Assembly: GCF_040436345.1 (NCBI RefSeq) | Contig: NC_133221.1 | Coordinates: 22,950,665-23,014,664, forward strand | Source of the DNA: Pagrus major | Taxonomy: Eukaryota > Chordata > Actinopteri > Spariformes > Sparidae | Reading direction: 5' to 3' | DNA length: 64,000 nucleotides | In this document: in pieces, positions 26,199 through 37,800 of the stretch | How positions within the stretch are numbered: the stretch's first letter is position 1 | Layout of the letters: every line of letters begins with the position of its first letter | Translations under genes and position numbers: made by a program | Notes under the pieces: generated by a model | Seen by the model: the letters and a program-made list of their open reading frames with translations, nothing else | Told to the model about the DNA's origin: nothing | The model's database searches: none

Positions 26199-29100
26199 TA
26201 TAAGAAACACAACACAGATTACTATGACTGCTATGCTAAAATACAGTTTACTGCATTGTGAAACAAGATGAGTTTGTTTTATCAACCACATTTGTGTTTG
26301 TCTTTGTGTGTGTATGTGTGTGTGCTGTCTGACCAGAGTGGGAGGTGTGTTGGGGCTGGAGCAACAGACGACCATCAGGTCTTTCTGGAGTGTCAGCAGC
26401 TTCCAGCTACCATATTGTTTGGAAACATCAGAGAGACCTGCAGAGGAGAGGAGGGAGCACAGAGAAACAAAGGCAGGAGTAAAGAGAGAAAGACATGATG
26501 AAGGAAAGAGTTAAAGCTCTGCTGACTGCGACATTCAGCTCTTGCAATACAACCTTCATCTGACCACTTCTTAAAATATAAATCTCAACAAAAATGTGAT
26601 CAAATGTGGTGATTTATTAAATGTATCTGACTTTTATTTTATTTTATTTACTTATTCAATGTGTGCTCCTGTGGTGTTTGTTTAACTTTTGCCTCTTATT
26701 TTGAAATTTCCCGATAGGATGTTGGTGGCAACATCCTGTTGGTCTTGCCATACCTTCCTGTTCTCTCTTGTGCTCCTGATGATGAAGATGAGGAGGAGGT
26801 GGAGGAGGGGGAGGGGGGAGAGGAGGATCAGGAAGAGGATCTGGAGGTGGAGGAGGAGGAGGTGGAGGAGGAAGGTGAGAGTAAGTAGAAAGGGGAGAAC
26901 CTGGAAGTGGAGTAAAAGGAGAAGGGGGAGGGGGAAGAAGAGGGGAAAGGGGAGCAGGAGAAAAAGGAGATGGCAGAGGAACAGCAGCAGGAGGAGGAGG
27001 AGGAGGAAAATGAAATGCATGGAAAGCAGGGGATAGGGGATGATGGGGAGGCCAACAGGGAGAAGGAGGAGGCGGAAGCAGAGGAGAGAGGGGAGGATGG
27101 GGGCAGGGAGAGGGAGGCGGAGGGAAACTAAGAGATGGAGATGAGGACAGAAGAGGAGGAGGAGGAGGAGGAGGTGGAGGTGGAGGAGAGGAAGGACTCT
27201 TACTATCAGAGAGGGACGTAACTTTGTTTGATCTTCTGTCGACCATAAACAGATCCTGAGAGAGAGGAAGAGAGTGAGCCAGTTATGGTGTGTACAAGAT
27301 ATAAAAAAAAAATAAAAATACAAAAACCTTTGCTTTGTAGGTAACAGTTACTCTCATGTCTGTGTATTAATCATGTTGCCGGAGCCAGGAGTTGATTAGC
27401 TTAGCTTAGCTTAGCATAAAGACTGGAAGTGAAGGGAAACAGCTAGCCTGGCTCTATTACAAGGTCACAAAATCTGCCTATGAGATCTTCTAAAGCTCAC
27501 TGATGGACACAAGCTGTGGCTTTACATTTCGGCTTATGTACAGATCACACAAATAAAACAAAACAGGTTAAATGGTGATGTCAAACTACTCCTTAAATAT
27601 GTGGTTGTTACCTTCCAGTTCCTGCGGGCGCTGCTGAACACCACTCTCTGACTGTCTGCAGACCAGCAGCAGGATGGCAGCGCTTCATACACACCTGCAA
27701 ACTCACCTGAAACAGAGACACATGCATGCTCACAATGAAAATGTTAACATACTGATGTTTAGCAGGCATTTACCATATTCACCATCTTAACTTATCATGT
27801 TAGCTTGCTAATATTTGCTTATAAGCACTAAACACGAAGTACAGCTGAGTCTTTGATCATAAGCCAGACTGTTGGATCATTTTGACCTGAGGATGTCACT
27901 GGACGAAAGTTCAAAAATCCATCCGTACACTCAAAACTGTTAATGTCAACCACAGGATGGTGCTAGAGGAGAAGTTAGTAGGGTCATCGTCCAGGGACCA
28001 TGAATGTGTGTTTTAAAAAAACAAAAACAAACGGCACTGTTATCCCTTGAGCCAAATCGCTAGTGTGGCTAAAAGCTAACAGTATGTGACCTACCAGGCT
28101 GTGCTCTGTTGACAACATCCAGCAGTGTGGAAGTCTTCCCGCTCTTCAGGTCCAGCTGTGGAGGATCAACAGTGATGGTTAATAAAAGCACAGACACACA
28201 TGCATAAACACGCACAGACACACACACACACACAGAGTACCTGCTGCAGACTGAGGCACTGGCTGTGAGGACCAAACACTCGACCCTGCAGGTAGATGAG
28301 CGTGGACCCGTCTGGACTCAGCCTGGGACTGGACACAGACAGGTTGTGTCCAGACAGACACTCTGGTTTGGAGGGAGGAGGATGTGCAGGGATCAGATGA
28401 GCCGAGCAGACAGAGTGTGTGAGTTTGGTTCATTAACAAAGACACAAAGACAAAGTGCTCACCACAGTTTCCATCCAGGTCCAGCTTGAATAACGCTGAC
28501 CTGAAACACAGTTTTTGGAGAAAGAGACACAAAATGAAGTTTCCACTGTTTAGTCTGAGGCCTGCTGTACAAATAAACTATTTTTACATGATTCAGTGAA
28601 CTAAATGTTTTCTACTTGGTGCCTGGAAACACAAACAAGGTTTAACATCGTTTCTGCTTTTTCTGTTCAATCGCTTCTGTTTTCCATTTTCCTTTACAGT
28701 TTCAATTGATCGATTATGTAAATGATCATTTATAGTGCTTTTATACAGAGTATGTGTTTATATGGAAGCCCATTTCGGCCAATTAAAGAAAAGAATTGAT
28801 CAAAACTTGTTTTAAATCCCCATGGTAAGTCATAATTATGGGATAAAAAGGAAAGTAAACCATGGAAACTGCCATTAAACTTAAAAACATAAAATTAAAT
28901 AATTATGAGATTAGGTTTTCATTAATTTTTGGAGGAAATAGGCTTCTATAGGTTTCAAGAACAAGAAGTCCATTGTTTGTTTGTTTGTTTGTTTGTTTGT
29001 TTACAAAAGACCAATAGTGATTAAAGGGTTTGTTAAAGGGGAAAAATTAGAAGAAGTTATATGCCAGTTTTTTCTCTGATATTTTTCTTTTTATTACTTC

Positions 29101-29346
29101 TCGAATTAACGGATGATTTTTACGGCAATGTTAATAAAACTCACTTCACATTATTTTGGTTTATTTTAATGCCTGTTACGTTGTTGCTGATGCTGTTCTT
29201 CATGCAGACTCAGGCTGAATTCAGAAGACAGAGCAGCTGTCTCACCTGCGGTTGGAGCAGAACTTCAGTCCGAGTCTGAACGGTTCGTGGTACCAACCGA
29301 CAAAAAACACAGACTGACTGCCGGGAGCCCACAGAGCCTGGAGGAC

Positions 29347-29404
<58 letters not shown>

Positions 29405-30035
29405 GATTGATAATTACAGAAAAACCTATCCATGTGTAAAAAGTGCAGAGAACATCCTATTGTTTGTATCAGTATTATTGCAGATGGCAGTAAATCTGCA
29501 CTGGAATTTATACTCCAACACAAAGACTTTGGGATACCGATTTCACACTTGACATCCATAAATTAACAGTCCAAAAACATCTAAAGCCTGCAGAGTCAGG
29601 TGAGGGAGCTGAAAGTCTTTCTGTCCTCATCTGTTCTCACCTGTCCAGGTGAGACATCAGGCGGGACGCCCTGCAGCACGCTGACAAAGCCGATCTGCAG
29701 ATTCACCGCACAAAGCACCGGAGCGCTCTTATTGGTCAGACCCTCGCCCCAGTCTTCACTGTACACACTCCGGTCCTATTGGAGCACAATTACACACACA
29801 AGCAAAATAAAAGACAAAAACACGCAACGCTGTATAATTAATGACATGATTGCATGTCATCTTTTGTTTGTGTATGTGTGTGTGTATGTGTGTGTGTGTG
29901 TGTGTGAGTGTGTAATACCTTCAAACATGCAGATTTCCCATCATGTGTTTCTGCTGATGTGTTCTTGCTCTTCTCAGCTACATACAGCAGTTTGTTCTCA
30001 CACTCCGACCAGGACAGACAGCCAAACTGGGCTGG

Positions 30036-30101
<66 letters not shown>

Positions 30102-32445
30102 AAGTATATATAGGCACATGAACACACAACAATACAGACGCACAATAAGTCATACTTCTCAAATGTGGATAATACTATATAGGTTGATGTGACTTGGTTA
30201 GTGATGCTGAGCTTGCTGAAATAAGACAAACCTGAAACGTGTGTCTTACCGTCATCGTACACTCTGCCGTGTCTATTGAGAGCAGTCAGGTTGAGGCTTT
30301 TCCTGAGGCCCTGGGGGTCCCATATCTAAACAGCAACATCCATAAACAACAACAGTCTGTCAAAACGCTCAAACATGGACTTTACAGAGGATATTTCCGT
30401 CTAATTTCCTCACCTCGAGGAGCTGGTGGCCTCCTGTTTCCCTGACAACAGCCCTCCGGCCTCGGATGGGAGAGAGTCCGGTCAGTAATCTGAAGAGCAG
30501 AAGAGAAATAGACTGTTGATTAAAGAAAAATGAACAGCAAGCTGAAAATCAATGTTCCACTGCCCTCTCTGGTTAAAGATTAAACGATACAACTGCTGCT
30601 ACAATATTTGGGAAATTGTTTTATATTCCAGTTGGTCTGGATAAACAAATGGAAATGTGGATAAAAACAGTGTGTGCGGAAGTATGTCAGCCCTTTGGTC
30701 AGCAATGCCAAATATATGACCAAATGTTCATATCGTATGCTGCTCGGATCTCATATTCAGGCTGCAGCAACATGGTCCGAGCATTCAATCAATTCAGTAG
30801 CAAGATCTCAGTGAAATCTGAGTGAGTATTTTGTGAATGTATATTTGAGTGTACTCACTCTCCAGACACAGGGACACAGGGTCCTGGCGGGAGGACAGTC
30901 TTGATGCTCTTGCGGTCATTGCTGTCTGCGATCAGAGTCCACTGCTGCGAGTAGCGAATTCTGGAGCCTCGGACCGGGTCGCTCTGACTCAACTCTGGAT
31001 GTGGACACAATGAGACATTTTACAAAGTTGGGGTAAATAAAGGGACGCTTGATTATTTCAATAATCCAAATCTAAGCGATACAAACTTAGAGAGGACAAT
31101 TCTTAGCCAGAAAATGCAAGCATCCTGGTATAAATGATCATTACACTGGTTGATTTGAACATTTATTGTGTTGTTCGTGTTATGTTGAGGCCATTAAAAC
31201 AGGTGCTTTGTTTGGATGACCTGCATGTCCCTCCTTCAACCCCCAATCCAATGTACTGCACAGTATCCAATAAACAACGGTCAGGTACTCTCCCAGACAA
31301 ACAGATGGGTTTACTCTGTAAACCTTTTTAAACCCTTAAGACAAGATCACTGGTGTCAGTCCCAGAGCGGCAGGTCACGGAAGCCAAAGAAAAGCTGAAA
31401 GTCAGAGGAAGTGTTTTATTTTTCTCTCACGATGGCCTTTAATTGTTTGCATTATTTACTAGCTGATTCAGGTTAACGTGATTATAAGAGGAGAGCAAGA
31501 TATCTGGATGAATGTCCAAACTGTCATTAAAGCTCTTCACTTTCACATCAGGGTCTCACATGGTCATTTGAAAGGACATTCACAAATGGAAATTATGTCC
31601 ATAAAGCTTTCATATTCATACATTCATTGTCCCCAGATGATGAACTATTTCCATATTAGACATTATTAGTTTTTCTCTTCTTGTGCCATCATCAGCCCAA
31701 ATTGTCAGCTTTCCCTACATGAGCTGTGTTGGGCAAACTGGCATTCAACTTTAAAAGGAGCCCTAGTGTGCTTTATCAGTTTTTTCCTTTCTTTCAGTGT
31801 GTCATAGGTTCTTGTGCATGTGAAGAACTTGCAAGTCAAAAAACACATATCTGTGGCAACGGGAGCTCCTCTCTCCCACAACAAACACTGCTCCTGAAGC
31901 TCCTGAAACGCTGTCAGTAGCTCCGCCTTTAATTCCGCAACTTCGATGTCAAATTTCATCACCATGTCAGGCATTTGCATAATTTATGGCTATATTCCTG
32001 GTAGAAGTGAAGCTGAAAACATGACGGAGCTGACAGGAGACATGGTGAGCAGTGCTGGGTCAGGCATGTGTGAGCTGTCCAATCAGAGCAGACTGGGTCT
32101 TAAAGAGACAGGAGCTAAAACAGAGAGTCTCACACAGAAGGGAAATAAAGTGATGCAGCACTGGACAGTATGAGAAAAATAATGTGTTTTTTGAAGAACT
32201 ATAGCATGTAAACCTATTCTAGTAGTAACCCAGACTACTTTATGAACCTGAAAATGAGCATAATATGTCTCCTGTAAGTGCCACAGTTTTAGCTTCTTGA
32301 CTACGAATGGACGGTCACCTGCGGCCACAGTGAAGATGCGGAGCTCTGGGAGCTGCTCCTCAGTCACGTGGGCGGAAAGAGGCGCAGGGAGGGTGCTGAC
32401 CTCCCCGTACACCCCGGTGATCTGTCCGGGCTCCATCTGTGCCAT
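23070..32445 (-). CDS. apeh: acylaminoacyl-peptidase (acyl-peptide hydrolase)
   Basis: APEH is a cytosolic serine peptidase of the prolyl oligopeptidase family that releases N-acylated amino acids from blocked peptides. Twenty-one coding exons: 32319-32445, 30859-30994, 30414-30489, 30250-30325, 29919-30031, 29641-29775, 29246-29337, 28463-28500, 28241-28362, 28095-28155, 27612-27706, 27204-27255, 26334-26437, 26013-26145, 25805-25888, 25599-25679, 25130-25218, 24803-24996, 24596-24698, 23306-23412, 23070-23202. They join in phase into 716 aa (human about 732). The N-terminal half is the beta-propeller (FGCLSWSE, VGWYHEPFRLGL, SADSQRVVF). The C-terminal half is the hydrolase, with HGGPHSQF, NYRGSTGFGQDSILSL, nucleophile Ser562 in GGSHGGF, Asp650 in LGGRDRRV and His682 in DDGHSLS: a complete triad. 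The ATG at 32,445 has an in-frame TGA shortly upstream. Donors of exons 13, 15 and 19 are weak (GTCAGA, GTCTGC). The last 8-10 residues are microsatellite-encoded. Identity is near certain; individual exon edges are slightly less so. Confidence 0.96.
25425..25565 (+). repeat. family F repeat fragment in apeh intron 16
   Basis: Right-hand part of the repeat seen in near full length at 19,430-19,885. Shared blocks are TGATTGTAGCTTCATATTTAG and 'GTCAATCTTCTCAT'. It lies between apeh exons 17 and 16. Confidence 0.55.
25902..25934. repeat. (CA)n, sense (UG)n at apeh exon 15 acceptor
   Basis: Plus-strand CA run. In the apeh transcript it is (UG)n, ending 13 bases before the 3' splice site of exon 15. 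Confidence 0.95.
25966..26000. repeat. (TG)n, sense (CA)n after apeh exon 14 donor
   Basis: Plus-strand TG run. In the apeh transcript it is (CA)n beginning about 12 bases after the donor of exon 14. Confidence 0.95.
26151..26196. repeat. (CA)n, sense (UG)n at apeh exon 14 acceptor
   Basis: Plus-strand CA run of 46 bases. In the apeh transcript it is (UG)n ending 5 bases before the 3' splice site (GATTAG) of exon 14. Confidence 0.95.
26776..27193. repeat. GGA-rich polypurine tract in apeh intron 12
   Basis: About 400 bases that are almost entirely purine on the plus strand, with GGA, GAGG and GGGGAG units. In the apeh transcript this is a polypyrimidine stretch that begins right after the donor of exon 12. 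Long proline-rich or Leu-rich frames here (for example 26,656-27,323 minus) are artefacts because they run through the intron. Such tracts can form triplex (H-DNA) structures. Confidence 0.9.
27365..27600 (+). repeat. family F repeat fragment in apeh intron 11
   Basis: Left-hand part of the family seen at 19,430-19,885. It carries TTAGCTTAGCTTAGCATAAA and 'AACAGCTAGCCTGGCTCT'. It lies between apeh exon 12 and exon 11. Confidence 0.5.
27725..28010 (+). repeat. family D repeat in apeh intron 10
   Basis: It carries 'CTGATGTTTAGCAGGCAT', 'AAGCACTAAACACGAAGTAC' and 'CAGGATGGTGCTAGAGGAG', a non-coding interspersed repeat related to the fragment at 9,705-9,860. It fills most of the intron between apeh exons 11 and 10. 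Confidence 0.55.
28763..28960 (+). repeat. interspersed repeat (family G) in apeh intron 7
   Basis: It starts with GGAAGCCCATTTCGGCCA, a string also found at 54,535-54,553. Both copies then run into AT-rich sequence with 'CATGGTAAGTCATAATTATG' or similar and a CCATGGAAA block. The termini are not defined. Confidence 0.5.
28974..29002. repeat. (GTTT)n microsatellite
   Basis: Seven tandem GTTT units in apeh intron 7. Confidence 0.9.
29351..29402. repeat. (CA)n, sense (UG)n at apeh exon 7 acceptor
   Basis: A 52-base CA run on the plus strand. In the apeh transcript it is (UG)n ending 13 bases before the exon 7 acceptor (TTTTGTCCTCCAG). Confidence 0.95.
29868..29912. repeat. (TG)n, sense (CA)n after apeh exon 5 donor
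   Basis: Slightly interrupted TG run on the plus strand. In the apeh transcript it is (CA)n starting 6 bases inside the intron after exon 5. Confidence 0.9.
30038..30096. repeat. (CA)n, sense (UG)n at apeh exon 5 acceptor
   Basis: A 59-base CA run on the plus strand. In the apeh transcript it is (UG)n followed directly by TTTCCAG, the 3' splice site of exon 5. Confidence 0.95.
32060..32273 (-). mobile_element. TTAA-type MITE (family E), reverse copy in apeh intron 1
   Basis: Read on the minus strand it starts AGGAGACATATTATGCTCATTTT after TTAC (TTAA with one change), with 'CAGGTTCATA', 'GGTTTACATGCTATAG' and 'CTGCTCTGATTGG'. It matches the forward copy at 19,169. Its end lies only 45 bases from the donor of apeh exon 1. 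The far end is uncertain and may extend to about 31,900. Confidence 0.65.
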
Positions 32446-32700
32446 CACCGACCTGTCACACTGGCCCCGTCAACACCAGCAGCTCGGACACAAGTGCTAA
32501 CTCATGCGTCGGACATTAGCATCAAACCGCGTCCCGTCAGCCGCTCGGAGGGTTCAGTCAGGCGTCAGGTTCGGTTTCCGCGCGGTTCCGTTCATGGATC
32601 CATCCACACCAGTCTGTCAATGATTTTATCGGCTCCCGTGGACTTGATTCAACATTTCACAACAATGATGTTCACTGCACCAGCGCCTCCATGTTGAATT
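32446..32700 (-). promoter_or_regulatory. apeh: apeh 5' UTR and promoter region (CpG-rich)
   Basis: The segment directly upstream of the apeh ATG is rich in CpG (several CGCGG and CCGAGCGG motifs between 32,470 and 32,590), with no TATA box near the start, as expected for a housekeeping gene. An in-frame TGA upstream of the ATG fixes the translation start. The exact transcription start cannot be read from sequence. Confidence 0.5.
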
Positions 32701-32954
32701 CATGAATGGACGATACCACTTTAGTTCCGTTTGGAGGGGAGGTAGCAGAGGAGAGTGGCCACAAGGGGGCAGCAGAGGATCACTAAGGATGATTACCTTG
32801 TGATTTATTTAACATTTCATTACCAGCTATTAAATGTACAATATTCATCTTCGTTTTTATTTCATTTGTTTGAAGTTTTCTTCTCTGTGCGTTCAAGAGT
32901 ACCCCTCTGTTCAGATGTGTTGAGAGTCTTAGTTATTAACATTGTATAACTTAA

Positions 32955-33301
32955 AGGTGCAATATGTAAGAATCACCACCTGTCAGCTCCATACTCAAAA
33001 CAAATAAGGGGCAGCAGAGTAACCACTGAATGCTGCTTACTGTAGCTGTTAGCTCAATTAGCTGTGCAGCTAGCGGTTCTGACTGGGAACTCAGGGACCA
33101 GAGGAGTGTTAGTGTTGAAAAGTTGAGTAGCTTTGGACTTGGACAGGCTGGGGCTAGCTGGTTAGCATGCTAACTTCAGTAGGTATCTCTGCAACACAAT
33201 ACATAGACATAATAACGTAGGAACTGGTATTTATTCACATTCTGTTGATAATTTTGGTTAATTCTTGAATGTTTTCACTAAAATTCTTACATATTGCTCC
33301 T
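32955..33301 (+). mobile_element. complete TTAA-flanked MITE (family B)
   Basis: It is flanked by TTAA on both sides (32,951-32,954 and 33,302-33,305). The left end AGGTGCAATATGTAAGAAT is matched by the right end ATTCTTACATATTGCTCCT, which is 18 of 19 complementary. It is 347 bp with no coding capacity. The TTAA target duplication and short terminal inverted repeats fit a piggyBac-type non-autonomous element. A reversed, diverged copy lies at 52,510-52,730. It sits between apeh and ifrd2. Confidence 0.85.
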
Positions 33302-33403
33302 TTAATATTTGAATTGTTTACAACATAAGAGCTGGTCATGGGGAAATGGAAGGAGCCCTGACAGAACTTTCAAAAAAGAGGCAAAGAACGTGCTCAAATA
33401 ATC

Positions 33404-33409
33404 TTTATT
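33404..33409 (-). terminator. ifrd2: ifrd2 polyadenylation signal (AATAAA)
   Basis: AATAAA on the minus strand, giving a 3' UTR of about 1.4 kb from the ifrd2 stop at 34,845. Positions 33,410-34,844 contain no other gene signal and are best read as this UTR. Confidence 0.45.
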
Positions 33410-34844
33410 TCATTTGATCCATATTCTGTCCATGTGCTGCAACAACAGAACCACTGATAAAGACAGCTTGGTGAGGCTGTAATATGAGAGGCAACGGGAG
33501 GGTTTTCACCAAAGTACTGAAATTTACAGGCAGCTGTTAGGTGTCAATATAATCAAAAACCCTTTAATAAAAATGTTGATACTTCTGCCACAATCAGGAG
33601 CACACCCAGGAGTTCTACATGCTGACCTGACCACCGTTACAAACACCACCATCAAACTCTTCTGATCAGCAGCTCTGGTCAGTGGCCTGTGTGTATTTAC
33701 TGCTCATCAGAGGGAAAATCATTCAAGAGCATCTAATGATTCAAGTACACATCTTACCACAAATCCCTATATAGTCTATCTGCAATACATACTGTACACA
33801 TGGATAGATTGTATGACCCCCAACCCGCATTAAAAATATACATGAAAGAATAAAAAATAGAAATTCTTCTTGTCATCCCATAAATGTGACTGTAAACAGT
33901 TCTTAGCATTTTTAATTTTCTTAAAAATAAAAATAAAAATCACACAGTACTGTTGCTTTAATAAATTAGAAAGTAAAATTCAATTATCCACCAGAAATGG
34001 TTGAAATGTATTTTTCCTCTCAAAAAATATTAATACAAAGATGACAATATTAACTCTTTGAAATCATGTTTTAATTAGGCATCTTCTTGTTTATATGGAT
34101 TTTTAAGTGTTTTATTTTCATGATGTTAAATAAAATTCAAATAAAACACACTCTCACGCAAAACACCACACACATTTTCCTTCAGGTTGCATTGTTTGTA
34201 ATGTCAGTTTCTGGTTTGGCAGCTGAAGAAGCAACTCTGGCTGTTGAAACGGAGGACGACAGAGGGGAATAACCAGTATTTCCGTGGCTCTTCTCTCTCT
34301 TTTTGCAGAAGTGGATGCTCCAACATTAAGCTTCAGAGACTAACCAGGACTGTTATGTCCTGGAAAAGTGGCTTTACTTTACTGAAGTCGGAAATTAGGA
34401 TTAAAAAGACTTGACTGTCAAGTCACAGAGCAGCACTTCAAGCTGAGTATAAACAATACCCATCAGCACCAGAGGGTTTCAGTGAGTGTAACGTGAAAGG
34501 CTTCCATACATCTCAAATGTACCATAAAGCTTTAAAAATAACTCCTACAGTGACACTTAATACTTTACTTTCTCTGTATTTTATGATAATATGAATAAAA
34601 GACCTTTTTCATATCCAAAGATCATGTTTGTTTTAATCCGACATTAACATGCCTACGAGTAGGAGCAGTAATTGCCTTTGCCTGTGGGAGCAAACAATAA
34701 ATGTTGGCCATCTTCAATCTTGGAGAATTCATTTGCAGGTGAAGAGCACAAGTGAAAAAGCCCTGTGAAGAGGTGTCGCGTCTTTGTGTGTCTGACATCT
34801 GAAGGCATCATTTTGTATCCATCACAATACAGCCCGTCCTTCTC

Positions 34845-37800
34845 TCACATGACGTCGGCACGTTTGTCCCTGACTTTGCTCCTCTGTTTAGTCCTGGCCT
34901 TGAAGGCAGCTGAGTTGAAAAGATGCTGTGGAAGAACAAAAGAGAAAGATGAGTGCAACAATTTCGCCACACAACAGCAGCAGCTCAGGAATGCAACATA
35001 AATGCAAGACAAATACTGACATAATGCAATTACACACTGAGGTAACGCGTGTTGAGATTCAAGGATAGAAAAGAAGCCGTTACCTTCTCAAACCGAGAAA
35101 TCTTGTTCACTTTAACAGCAGCGTCCAGGATGAGGGGAGGGCCGAGGCCAAAGATGTCTCTCAGTAGTGAGTTGAACTGCACCAAAAGAAAAACACACAC
35201 TAAATGAACAAAATGCGTGGACAAACTTATGTGTGCATGTATAACAGTAAAACTACTGATTTTGTGTTTATGTTATTTCAAGATCTCTAACAGTCATGGA
35301 TGGATGGGTGAACAAATCAGTAGGATCAAGCTGGATGTGGAATACATGCCTTCAACGTCTACTAAAATATAGAGAAATTACAGTAATTCAATTAACTGGA
35401 GTGTGACCTCCATTAGCATTTCCTTTCTAATGTACCATCATCGGTTACATTTTAGCAAAGTGCCACTTTGCTAAAATGCCGGATGTCTCATTTTAGAGTG
35501 CATTATTGTTCAGCTTATTTAAACACAATAAAGTAACAGCGAGGCAGTGGGGAGCACCCACACGTATGTGGTGCATGTGTAGGTGTGTTCATTGTGTGTC
35601 TCATTTGCCGTTCTCACAGCCTGCCGCTGAAATTGGCTCTGCAGGCAAATATCAGTGTTCCTACTCAGCTTCTGGTGTTTGTTTAATGATGTTCACGCCA
35701 GAGCAGAAGAGACGTAAAAACTAAAATTCACAACACTTTATGCGAGGAACACAATTTTTTTTTTTTTTTTAACGTCACTGCTGGCTTCTGTGTGTTATCC
35801 TGACCTGTAGATGGTGTCTGACTCCGGATTCCATGATCTCTTTGAAGGCATCGTAGATTCTTCTCCTCATCCAGCTGTCGATGTAAACACTCTCCACTCC
35901 GAACCTGATCCTCTCCTCTGTGAAGTCCTCATTCTGCAAAAAGCCAAAAAAAGACATATGGAAACAAGAATAAACCTTTCAACAAAAATCAGGGCGATTG
36001 CGTAAAACATACCTCTATGTAATGTAGCACCTCTCTGAAAATGGAGCGTTGTTTCCGCCGGTCATTCTTAGCCCGATGCTTGTTGCCGTCTGTGGCTAAA
36101 CCCTTCAGACACCGACACAGACTTTCACTGTCCTCAACCTCGAATTCCTTCACACACCATTGACATAAACATATCACAGAAATGCAAAATTATAACCAGA
36201 AAAACCCTTAAACTGGAGATATGGGTATAATGGTAAAAGACATATAAACACAATCTGTGTGTGTGCGTTTACCTCATCTATATCTCGCCCCAGCTCCACC
36301 AGCAGGGCGATGGTCTCTCCCACTGTGATCCTGTAGTTGACGTCACTGCTCTCCAGACACGCCTGCAGTTTGGGGAGGTGACTACAGGGAGAGAATCATT
36401 ATTGGTTACACTACTCCTCATGAGATCCTGATTTATAAAAATGTCACAGCCATAGAAATGAAATGTTTAGAAATGAAATGAATTAAAAATTAAGTTTTGT
36501 TTCACTCACAGGTCGAGCAGCACAGTCAGTCTAGATGCAGGACAGAGAGTGACCAGCAGCGACCAGGCCTGCAGGGCGGCGCTGTGGAGGCCTGGACTGC
36601 CTGGTTTGGGTGTGGGCAGCGTTCCCTCTCTGTTGGGGTAGGAAGACATGAACACGTTCTCCAGAAGGGCCAAAGACTTGATCAAGTCCTGGGAGGGTTC
36701 AGTGGTGATGTTAAGGGGGAAAAAAGAGAAGAAAATGTGATGAAGGCTGAAAAGGACAAACTGCTGATGGTAAATACTACTTTGAAGCTGTTGCCATAGT
36801 CATATCATCAATTAATATCCCAAATTACAGCAGATACTGGAGCCTCGGACCTAAGTTGTTCTTACCTCTCCATCTTCAGCAGAGGAGACGTAACAGCACA
36901 TCCCCAAAGCTCTGGCACACTGATGGAGACAGAAACAAGAAAAGTCAAATATCCACACATTTAATTAAACAAGAATGGACAGACAGTGAAGCGGTGATTC
37001 CTCTGAAGCAAACTTGAGTTCAAACCTCATATAACCTTTACAATAGGGTTGCAACAATGATCCTAATACGATTTCTTTTTTTAGATAACCTAGCCTACCT
37101 TAGAGTTGTTACTCTGCCCTGGTTTGTTAAAGTTTTTTGAAAAACACCAATGTGGTAAGTAACCTTGTTTTAAGATGGGCAACTGTTGGGACAAAAGAAA
37201 GGAAATGAATGACAGTATAATGCAGGAACATGTCTCTGTCAAACTGGCCTGCATTCGTGACTCTGAGAGTCCTAAATGGCTGCTGTTGATTTTACATGGT
37301 TACATGGTCGTGGTCTTCAAGAGTCCCCTAAACACTGTCTGGTGTTGTGTCTTTATGTCTTCTGTTTGTTTCCAAAACTGACAGAAAGTGGACAGAAAAC
37401 AGTAGTCGAAAAGGGTGTTAGAACACATCAGAGCTACAAACTCGATAGTCCACCTTAAAACTGAATTTGCTCAGAATCCCCACCAGAGAATTTTTTTTTT
37501 TTTTAAGAGGAATTTTCCTTTAATTTTGTGAACTGAATGTGTGACCTATGACTCTCTTGATCATTGTACAACAATGGAGGTGAGACTGAGGTCAGCTGGG
37601 TGACAGAGCTGTACTGCAGACTTTGCACTCAGTGAACTCTGAACCAGATGATTTTGGATTGTTGGTTGTTCTGCAACTTCTATTGTCACATTGCTAACTG
37701 AGCTTTAAGCTGCAGTCCACATGTCTCATTTCTTGATCCAGCATTCACATATATGTATGTCCAAGCCAATGTGCATTTCGTGTTTCCAGAAGTTGCCATT

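Noticed and set aside
26656-27323. Long minus-strand open frames of about 200 aa, proline-rich in one frame and leucine-rich in another
   Set aside because: They are created by the polypurine tract in apeh intron 12. Several frames are open at once, and the true apeh exon 12 (27,204-27,255) uses only the edge of one of them before a GTAAGAG donor.
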